Translations under genes and position numbers: made by a program
Shown: in pieces, positions 58,236 to 64,000 of the stretch
Numbering within the stretch: position 1 is the stretch's first letter
Layout: each line of letters begins with the position of its first letter
Source of the DNA: Pseudomonadota bacterium
GTDB lineage: Bacteria > Pseudomonadota > Alphaproteobacteria > Azospirillales > Azospirillaceae
Reading direction: 5' to 3'
Length of the DNA: 64,000 nucleotides
Assembly: GCA_023423695.1 (NCBI GenBank)
Contig: JAFAFA010000008.1
Location: forward strand, 30,637 to 94,636
Notes under the pieces: generated by a model
The model's input: only the letters and a program-made list of their open reading frames with translations
What the model was told of the DNA's origin: nothing
The model's database searches: none

Positions 58236-58526
58236 CAGCAATTCCTTGGCTGAGGTGCCATGGCGCACGTGCGGAAACGCGCATATTTGCTGCGGCAGCA
58301 GTCCACTCGGCTCTGGGTGGAACGTGTCTCCGGCTGATCGCCTGCTGGAGAGACTACGGAACGGGTATTAAAAAACCGTGCAGATCACTTTCCAGCACCT
58401 GCACGGAATGGCATGGGCCGCCGGCTATGCGACGACGGCCCTTGAGGGTCGATGGCTCTCATCCCGTCAGGCGGGTGAAAAACGGGCGGGAGGCAATCGG
58501 GTCCCGGAAGAGTCCCGGTGAATCGC

Positions 58527-59741
58527 TCACTTTGCCAGGAACTGTGTGATCGTATCCCCCGCCTTGGCGATGTTCGCGACACCGTCGAGATGCCCCAGCG
58601 TCGAGGTGATCGACTCAGTGTACTCCACGGCGTTGCCCTGCTTTTCCAGACGGTCCTTCAGCGGGCGCATGTTGCGGTCGGGCGGGAACACCAGATCGTC
58701 GGCGGAGGGGATCAGCAGGACCGGCGCCTTGATCTTCGCCAAGCCATCTTCCAGCGAGGCGCCGTTGCCGGTGACGAAGGTCTGGTTGGCCTTCACCAGA
58801 TAGAGGAAGTGGTTGGCGTCGCTGACCGCGGCGCGGCCGGACGCCGCCTTGTCCAGCCAGGTTTCGATGGCGTACTGGTTCCCCATCGCGGCCTTCGGGT
58901 CCTTGCCCTCTTCCGCCCATTTGCGGCCGAAGGCGGCATCGGCCCATTTCCAGTGGCGGGCGTGCAGGGTGACCAGCTTCAGCGCCTCGGTCAGGCCGGC
59001 CTTCGGTTCCGCCTTGCCGTAATAGTCGCCGTTGTTCCAGTTGGGGTCGAGCTTGATCGGCGCCGCCCACAGGTTCAGCCAGCCGATCAGGAAGGGATCG
59101 GCCTCCGGCCCGCCGATGGCGGCGATGACGCGCTTGACCACGTCCGGATGGTCGGCCGCCCATTCGAAGGCCTGGAGCGAGCCCATCGAGCCGCCCATCA
59201 CCGCCTGCAGCGACTTGATGCCCAGGCTGTCGATCAGCGCCTTCTGGACATTGACGAAGTCCTTGATGGTGACGATGGGGAAGCTCATGCCATAGGGCTT
59301 GCCGGTGTCCGGGTTGATGCTGGCCGGGCCGGTGGTGACGACGGTCGGGTCCTTGGGCGACAGGTTCACCAGCGTGTCGGAGCTGATGATGAAGTACTTG
59401 TCGGTATCCAGCGGCTTGCCCGGACCGATGATGCTGTCCCAATAGCCGGGCGCCGCATCCTCCGCCTTGTATTTCCCGGCGGCATGGCTGTTGCCGCTGA
59501 AGAAATGGGTGATGAGGATGACGTTGTCCTTCGCCTCGTTCAGCTTGCCGTAGCTTTCCCAGCCGATGCGGACGTTCTTGATCGTCCCGCCGCCGACGGT
59601 GGTGTAGGACGGCATCTCGAAAACCTTCTTTTCGACGATGCCGTCCAGCGCCAGCGCCGGCAACGCGCCGAACAGGCATGCGGCCATGGCGAGCCCGCCG
59701 AGACGAACGGACCAAGTGGACCCGCGGACAACCCGAGGCAT
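58527..59741 (-). CDS. Exported alpha/beta hydrolase of the homoserine acetyltransferase fold
   Basis: 404 residues from the ATG at 59741 behind GGGAGGGGG. A signal peptide ending ALPALA-LD (near residue 32) is followed by a MetX-like fold: NVRIGWESYGKLNEAKDNVILITHFF, the nucleophile elbow GGSMGSLQAFEWA (Ser), the acid PSADDLVFPP (Asp) and the late His in STLGHLDG. MetX enzymes work in the cytoplasm with acetyl-CoA. An exported member has no acetyl-CoA, so it is more likely an esterase or other hydrolase. Stand-alone gene; substrate unknown. Confidence 0.82.
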   Translation of the reverse strand: MPRVVRGSTWSVRLGGLAMAACLFGALPALALDGIVEKKVFEMPSYTTVGGGTIKNVRIGWESYGKLNEAKDNVILITHFFSGNSHAAGKYKAEDAAPGYWDSIIGPGKPLDTDKYFIISSDTLVNLSPKDPTVVTTGPASINPDTGKPYGMSFPIVTIKDFVNVQKALIDSLGIKSLQAVMGGSMGSLQAFEWAADHPDVVKRVIAAIGGPEADPFLIGWLNLWAAPIKLDPNWNNGDYYGKAEPKAGLTEALKLVTLHARHWKWADAAFGRKWAEEGKDPKAAMGNQYAIETWLDKAASGRAAVSDANHFLYLVKANQTFVTGNGASLEDGLAKIKAPVLLIPSADDLVFPPDRNMRPLKDRLEKQGNAVEYTESITSTLGHLDGVANIAKAGDTITQFLAK

Positions 59742-59838
59742 GGGCAACCCCCTCCCAATTGTTTGCTGGACGGGCAGTCTACCCATACGGTTGTGTCTGT
59801 CCAGACGGCTTCGCTGACGCTTACGGTTAGGTGCGCCC

Positions 59839-60159
59839 TCAGCGCAGGCGGACGGCGGTGCCGTTGACCGACACCATCAGCATGCCGTTCTCCTTGCCCA
59901 GCACCTCGTAATCCACGTCCACCCCGACGATGGCGTCGGCGCCGAGCGACCGTGCCGCATCCTGCATGTCGGCGAAGGCCGCCTCCCGCGCCTCGCGCAG
60001 GGCCGCCTGATAGCCGCCGGCCCTGCCGCCAACGATGTCGCGCACGGACGAGAACAGGTCGCGGAACACGTTGACTCCCATGATCGCCTCGCCGGCGACG
60101 ATGCCCAGATACTGGGCGACCGGGCGGCCTTCCACGGAATCGGTGCTGGTGACGATCAT
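59839..60159 (-). CDS. YbjQ/UPF0145 family protein
   Basis: 106 residues covering the whole family domain. It opens with VTSTDSVEGRPVAQYLGIVAGEAIMG and ends with ADAIVGVDVDYEVLG and MLMVSVNGTAVRL, both typical. Members form small pentameric beta rings annotated as putative heavy-metal-binding; the biological role is not settled. It has no partner on its strand and is divergent from the HTH regulator at 60340. The interval between them presumably holds both promoters. Confidence 0.9.
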   Translation of the reverse strand: MIVTSTDSVEGRPVAQYLGIVAGEAIMGVNVFRDLFSSVRDIVGGRAGGYQAALREAREAAFADMQDAARSLGADAIVGVDVDYEVLGKENGMLMVSVNGTAVRLR

Positions 60160-60339
60160 GGTCGCGTTTCCCCTGACGGTTTCGATGCCGCACAGATGGG
60201 GCCTCTACGGCGGAGTCCAAGGCGGCACTGCGAATTCGCATGCAGGCCTAGCCCATCGCGCCTTCCGCCACCCCGTCCGTACCGTGTAGGACAGGGGTGG
60301 GGTCGCCGGGGGGGCGAGAGAGCAGGTCAGGGGGAAACG

Positions 60340-60975
60340 ATGGACGACACACGGCGCGCCATCCTGCGCTGGATGACCGGTGTCATGGAGGCGAAGGGCT
60401 GGAGTGCCGGCGGCTGGGCACGGCTGGCCGGCGTCACCGCCACCAACCTGACCCGTTTCCTGCGTGATCCCGTGATGGGCAGCCTGCCCAGCGCCGACAC
60501 GCTGGCCCGGCTGGCCCGCGTCGCCGGGTCGGAGCCGCGCTTCCTCGACGATCATGCCTATGCACCGGTCTCCCGCGTGCCGGTGCTGACCCTGGAGCAG
60601 GCCCATATCTTCCTCGACCTCGGCAGACGGGCAGGGGAGGCGTTCCTGGCCGGAGCGCTGAAGGACGGCGCGTCGTCGGTTGCCATGGACGGCCGGACCT
60701 CGCGCCGCGCCTTCGCACTCCGCATCCTGTCCAAGAGCCTGGATGCTGCCGGCGTGCTGCCGCGCGACTGCGTGGTGCTGGAGCCGCTGGACGTTCTGAC
60801 GCCGCAGACCGGCGACGTGGTGGTGACGGTGGGGGAGGGCACCATCTGCGGCTACCGCTTCTTCCCGCCGCATCTGATGCCGGTTTCGACCGATCCCGAC
60901 TGCCGCCCTACCGCCTTCGACCGTGCCCATGTCGCCGGTGTCGCCGTCCACGTGGTGCGAGCGCTTCGCATATAA
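60340..60975 (+). CDS. Phage-type HTH regulator with S24-like domain
   Basis: 211 residues from the ATG at 60340. The N-terminal helix-turn-helix reads GWARLAGVTATNLTRFLRDP (about 27-46). The C-terminal half resembles the LexA/CI S24 fold: ILSKSLDAAGVLPRDCVVLEPLD aligns with the usual GDSM..P.I..GD segment and keeps the Ser. The later Lys region reads GTICGYRFF, so the catalytic Lys may be missing. It may be a repressor that cannot cleave itself, controlling the recombination genes downstream. Function is inferred. Confidence 0.75.
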   Translation: MDDTRRAILRWMTGVMEAKGWSAGGWARLAGVTATNLTRFLRDPVMGSLPSADTLARLARVAGSEPRFLDDHAYAPVSRVPVLTLEQAHIFLDLGRRAGEAFLAGALKDGASSVAMDGRTSRRAFALRILSKSLDAAGVLPRDCVVLEPLDVLTPQTGDVVVTVGEGTICGYRFFPPHLMPVSTDPDCRPTAFDRAHVAGVAVHVVRALRI

Positions 60976-61293
60976 AAGTGTGGATCGCGCCGAGTCGTGC
61001 CGCGTGTTCCAGTCCCCCGCGACTCGCAAAAACGGGCGCCTCTACTCCGTCCGTTTTGTCTTGTGATGACTCTCGTCAACGGGCACCAAATATAGCGTGT
61101 TTCCAGGACTTTGGGCTGGTCTACGGCCAAGCCAGAGGTTCACGTTTTGTTCTTGAAAGCTGCGCGTTCGCATCCCATATTCAGGGTCCGGTAAGGCGGT
61201 CCGAAAGCGATCCTGCGATATCGCAGCGACGGTCACGCTTCGAAGCCGGATTGGTGGCCCGTCATGGGCCGGAACCGGGGATGTCGGGGCAGC
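60976..61293. promoter_or_regulatory. Intergenic control region of the recombination genes
   Basis: This 318-bp gap has no supportable ORF. It contains a perfect 14-bp palindrome CTGCGATATCGCAG at 61213-61226, about 70 bp before the nuclease start, a good candidate operator for the upstream HTH regulator. An AT-richer patch (AAATATAGC near 61088) could be a -10 region. No clear terminator for the regulator gene is seen. Confidence 0.45.
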
Positions 61294-62268
61294 ATGGCGA
61301 TCACTCAGGCACAGCGGGAATTGCGGGCAGGGCGGATCGGCTCGTCGGACGCCACGCGCGTGATGGCCGGCGACTGGCTGTCGCTGTGGCGTGAGAAGAC
61401 CGGCCGGGCCGAGCCTGACAACCTCGACCTCGTCGCCGCCGTGCAGATCGGCATCGCGACCGAACATCTGCACCCACGCTTCGTCACCCATGCTACCGGG
61501 ATTCCCTGCGTGGCCGCACCCGACACCTACCGTCATGCCGATCATGACTGGATGGTGGCGCACCCCGACTTCCTGACCGGCCGCGAGACGGGTGGGGCGC
61601 TGGACACCATCGTGGAGGCGAAATTCAACAGCGGCTTCCAGAGCGATGCCGACCTCGCCCGCCGCTACCACTGGCAGATTCAGCATCAGCTGGAGGTGGT
61701 CGGGCTGGACCGCGCGCTGCTGTCGATCCTGCGCCCGACCGGCCACAGCCTGGTGACGGTGGACCGGCGGCCGGACGACGTGGAGCGGCTGGTGGAGACG
61801 CTGGAAGCCTTCTGGTGGCACGTCGTCAACGACGTCGAGCCGTCGGACCCTCTGCCGATCGACGGCCCGTCCTATGAGAACGGCCGCGTCTTCGACATGG
61901 GGCGGCACAACCGCTTCCGGGCCCTGGCCGACCGGCTGGTCGCCAACCGGGCGGCGGCGCTGGAGGTGAAGGAGGCGGAGGCCGCCCTCAAGGCGCTGAT
62001 GCCCGACGACGCCCGCATCGCCTTTGTCGCCATCGATCAGGCTGACGGCCGGTCCGGTGGCCTTTATCTCGCGCGCGACCGCGAGGGCCGGCTCAGCCTG
62101 CGCTACGGCGCACCGCCGCGCCGTGCGTTGGCCGACGCGCAATCCTGGAGCCCCTCCGCTGACCCGAACGCGGTGGAACTCAGCCTGGAAACAGTGCTGG
62201 CCGCCGGCTGGGGTGAGGGGAGAGCCGAAACGTTTGGACAAGAAGGACCCAAATCATGGGACGCATGA
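61294..62268 (+). CDS. YqaJ-family phage-type recombination nuclease
   Basis: 324 residues from the ATG at 61294. The PD-(D/E)XK fold of YqaJ/lambda-exonuclease is visible as IGSSDATRVMAGDWLSLWREKTG, then HPDF, the catalytic pair in DTIVEAKFNS (E-x-K) and the following WQIQHQLEVVGLDRALLSIL. Such nucleases resect double-strand ends for strand annealing. The C-terminal 100 residues (helical, then basic) are less conserved. It overlaps the annealing-protein gene by 13 bp, making a two-component module like phage exonuclease/annealase pairs. Confidence 0.85.
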   Translation: MAITQAQRELRAGRIGSSDATRVMAGDWLSLWREKTGRAEPDNLDLVAAVQIGIATEHLHPRFVTHATGIPCVAAPDTYRHADHDWMVAHPDFLTGRETGGALDTIVEAKFNSGFQSDADLARRYHWQIQHQLEVVGLDRALLSILRPTGHSLVTVDRRPDDVERLVETLEAFWWHVVNDVEPSDPLPIDGPSYENGRVFDMGRHNRFRALADRLVANRAAALEVKEAEAALKALMPDDARIAFVAIDQADGRSGGLYLARDREGRLSLRYGAPPRRALADAQSWSPSADPNAVELSLETVLAAGWGEGRAETFGQEGPKSWDA

Positions 62269-63122
62269 GCAAGACCGACCACGTCGTTGCCGATACCGAT
62301 GCCGTTGAATCGAGCGTAACCGAGTCCAACGTGATGGAAACCGCTCCGGTCGAACCGAAGTCCGGCAGCCGCGGCTCCCAGGGTTCCAAGGGATCCGCCG
62401 GCGGCAGCCGGGCGGCGGAGCCGCAGCGCATCGACACCATGTTCCTGTGGAACCGGCTGAAGCGCACCGACCCGAAGGCGACCAAGCCCTTCACCCGCTC
62501 CGGCGGCTTCCGCGGCACGCAGATCGACCCGACCTGGCGCTTCCAGATGATGACGGAGGTGTTCGGCCCGATCGGCAAGGGCTGGGGCTATGAGCAGGTG
62601 GATTGGACCATCGCGGAACGGATGATCTTCATCTGCGCCCGCGTCTGGTACATCGACGCGGAGACGAAGGAGAAGTGCTTCACCGGCCCGCAGTGGGGCG
62701 GGACCGAGATGGTCCGCCGCCGCAACGGCATGGAGATGCCGGACGACGAGTGCTTCAAGATGTCGATGACCGACGCGGTCGGCAAATGCCTGCTGCAGCT
62801 GGGTCTGGCCGCCGACGTCTATATGGGCCAGTTCGACGACAGCAAGTACCGGGAGGAGTCGGAGGCCTTCTATGCCGCCAAGTCCAACCCGGACCTGCAG
62901 CCCGCCGCCGTCGAGGCATTCGAGGCGGAGGTGAAGCGTCGGCTGGGGGCCTGCCTGGACCTCGACGACCTGGAAGAGGTCTGGCGGTCCGGCGTCGGCA
63001 CCCGCCTGCGCGAGATCGGTGCCGTCGACCGTGCCGCCCAGCACCGCATCACCGGCCTGTTCGCCCAGAAGAAGGCCGAGATTCTGAAGCGCGAGGAAGA
63101 GGACGGGCGGGAAGCCGCCTGA
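62256..63122 (+). CDS. Putative single-strand annealing protein (Rad52/ERF-like)
   Basis: 288 residues; the ATG at 62256 follows AAGGA at proper spacing, with 62265 as an alternative. After a disordered Ser/Gly-rich leader (about 1-58), the core reads WRFQMMTEVFGPIGKGWGYE, then FICARVWYID and KMSMTDAVGKCLLQLGLAADVYMGQFDDSKY. This order matches phage Rad52/ERF-type annealases (strand-pairing sheet, then an alanine/leucine helix). The tail is helical and acidic. Overlap with the YqaJ gene supports the role. Assignment is by pattern, not by close identity. Confidence 0.7.
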   Translation: MGRMSKTDHVVADTDAVESSVTESNVMETAPVEPKSGSRGSQGSKGSAGGSRAAEPQRIDTMFLWNRLKRTDPKATKPFTRSGGFRGTQIDPTWRFQMMTEVFGPIGKGWGYEQVDWTIAERMIFICARVWYIDAETKEKCFTGPQWGGTEMVRRRNGMEMPDDECFKMSMTDAVGKCLLQLGLAADVYMGQFDDSKYREESEAFYAAKSNPDLQPAAVEAFEAEVKRRLGACLDLDDLEEVWRSGVGTRLREIGAVDRAAQHRITGLFAQKKAEILKREEEDGREAA

Positions 63123-63131
63123 CGGAACGCC

Positions 63132-63461
63132 ATGAACCAGACGACTCATAGCACCGGCGACCGGTCGCCCAGCGGTCTTTTCCGCATGAGCGCCTGGGAA
63201 GGCGAATTCGAGCGTGCCAACGCCCAACTGCCGCGCTGGTACTGGAATCGCGATCAGCGCCGCCGCCACTACGCCCGCTGGGTGGAGGCGGAGGCCGAAA
63301 CGCTGGCGATGCGGCTGTCGGGACTGTTGCGGTCCGACACCCCGGCGGAATCCGCAGGGGCGGCCCGCGTTCTTGTCGACCAGCTGGCGCGTGACATCGA
63401 CTGGGCTCGACGGTTGGAAGACTCGGATTCGGAAGACGACAAGTTCGCTCACGCCGCCTGA
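63132..63461 (+). CDS. Small hypothetical protein of the recombination module
   Basis: 109 residues, starting 9 bp after the annealase stop. Trp- and Arg-rich in the middle (RWYWNRDQRRRHYARWVEAEAE), then helical with an acidic tail. No known motif. Close spacing places it in the same transcript. Possibly a nuclease or annealase accessory protein. Confidence 0.6.
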   Translation: MNQTTHSTGDRSPSGLFRMSAWEGEFERANAQLPRWYWNRDQRRRHYARWVEAEAETLAMRLSGLLRSDTPAESAGAARVLVDQLARDIDWARRLEDSDSEDDKFAHAA

Positions 63462-63494
63462 CCGCAGGCGGCATCAAGGGAAGGATATCATCCC

Positions 63495-63755
63495 ATGACG
63501 ATAGAAGAGGTCCAGGCGCGTCTGCGCGCCGCTCAAGCCCGCATCGGGCGTGAGGGCCGCTTCGCCCTCACCCTCAGCCTGGATGGGCGCGAGGAATGCT
63601 ACATCACCCATTGGTTCCGCCCCGAGCCGCACGCCTTCGAGGACTGCCGCGCGGTCGGTTCCGGAACCCTCAGCGAATGCCTCGACGCGCTGGACCGTTA
63701 TGTGGCGGTCAACGCCGTGCGCGATGAGGCTCCGGTGCTGATGGCGGCCGAATGA
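63495..63755 (+). CDS. Small hypothetical protein closing the module
   Basis: 86 residues, start 33 bp after the previous stop, behind AGGGAAGG. A helical N-terminus (EEVQARLRAAQARI) is followed by a beta-rich segment (FALTLSLDGREECYITHWFRP) and a second helix (TLSECLDALDRYVAVNAV). No function recognised. It is the last gene before the terminator at 63788. Confidence 0.6.
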   Translation: MTIEEVQARLRAAQARIGREGRFALTLSLDGREECYITHWFRPEPHAFEDCRAVGSGTLSECLDALDRYVAVNAVRDEAPVLMAAE

Positions 63756-63787
63756 CATCCCCGTAACGGCAAGACCATCGGCCTTTC

Positions 63788-63824
63788 TCCCCTCGTCCCC
63801 CCCGCGGACGAGGGGATTTTTTTT
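63788..63824 (+). terminator. Strong rho-independent terminator
   Basis: Perfect 11-bp stem TCCCCTCGTCC/GGACGAGGGGA (63788-63798, 63806-63816) with a 7-base loop, followed by eight T. It ends the transcript of the recombination module. Confidence 0.96.
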
Positions 63825-63843
63825 GGCGTGGTTGCGACGGATG

Positions 63844-63950
63844 CCCCCTCCCTAACCCTCCCCCACCTTCGGTGGGAGAGGGGACTGCCGCCTCATCGCA
63901 AGCATACCCTCTACCGCGATCGGACCGACCTTCGGTCGGCCGAGGGCGGG
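63844..63950. repeat. REP-like intergenic elements, two types side by side
   Basis: 63844-63892 is the reverse complement of the element at 3971-4017 apart from the tip of its hairpin (CACCTTCGGTG here). 63907-63948 contains the CGGACCGACC...GGTCGGCCG hairpin also seen at 31644-31663, in reverse orientation. The adjoining poly-G runs (63947-63962, 63980-63994) are probably sequencing or assembly noise at the end of the sequence. Confidence 0.7.
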
Positions 63951-64000
63951 GGGGGGGGGGGGGCCCCGCGGCGCCGCCGGGGGGGGGGGGGGGCATTCGG

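Noticed and set aside
58527..59741. Annotation as metX of methionine synthesis
   Set aside because: A clear signal peptide and the absence of other methionine genes make cytoplasmic homoserine acetylation unlikely.
63947..64000. Poly-G runs and GC-only tail as a biological repeat
   Set aside because: Long homopolymer G blocks at the very end of the sequence look like a low-quality or assembly-edge artefact; nothing similar occurs elsewhere in the window.

Overview
The window is GC-rich DNA with strong third-position GC bias. Its gene content points to an alphaproteobacterium of the Rhodospirillales, most like Azospirillum: several LivHMGF-type importers, DctB/DctD/DctA with a sigma-54 promoter, malic enzyme MaeB, TPR-glycosyltransferase genes, and a family of short intergenic palindromes (CCCTCTCCC...GGGAGAGGG). 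This assignment is inferred from gene content; no rRNA or tRNA gene was seen. The left edge cuts a gene, and the right edge ends in poly-G runs that look like low-quality sequence.

Layout. (1) 3-8563: one plus-strand operon with acyl-CoA dehydrogenase, acyl-CoA ligase, a complete branched-chain-type ABC importer (SBP, H, M, G, F), a PaaI-like thioesterase and a PaaG-like crotonase. It looks like import plus CoA-dependent breakdown of an unidentified carboxylic acid. (2) 8567-10177: a small FlbD-like protein, a single-domain response regulator behind a possible EcfG-type stress promoter, and an exported Ser/Gly-rich protein. (3) 10418-19291, minus strand: a glycogen/maltodextrin-to-trehalose locus. 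It consists of a small ORF, an 1868-residue protein joining maltokinase, TreZ and MalQ domains, and TreY. (4) 19515-24141: an RTX-type secreted protein, an AlgX/AlgI-like O-acetylation pair and a relic of the RTX gene's first repeat. (5) 24245-31606: dctD-dctB divergent from dctA, then maeB. This is C4-dicarboxylate sensing, uptake and conversion to pyruvate/acetyl-CoA. (6) 31772-39918: two overlapping genes carrying three TPR plus GT-B-like modules, a sugar-1-phosphate nucleotidyltransferase and PseG, probably surface or flagellin glycosylation.

(7) 39938-49063: glycine-zipper lipoprotein, a second acyl-CoA synthetase, a TSUP carrier, a second Liv importer (livF separated from livHMG, no binding protein), a TPR protein and an L,D-transpeptidase. 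(8) 49069-52560, minus strand: a GH16-fold protein lacking its catalytic motif, RodA and a membrane diguanylate cyclase. (9) 52707-56380: a TetR repressor divergent from an EmrAB-type efflux pair, with two near-identical palindromic operators between them. (10) 56477-60159: a hypothetical protein, an ankyrin protein, a small membrane protein, an exported MetX-fold hydrolase and a YbjQ-family protein. (11) 60340-63755: a phage-derived module with an HTH/S24-like regulator, YqaJ nuclease, Rad52/ERF-like annealing protein and two small ORFs, closed by a strong terminator.

The most unusual items are the maltokinase-TreZ-MalQ fusion, the tandem TPR-glycosyltransferase modules beside pseG, the isolated YqaJ/annealase module, and the catalytically degenerate GH16 protein.
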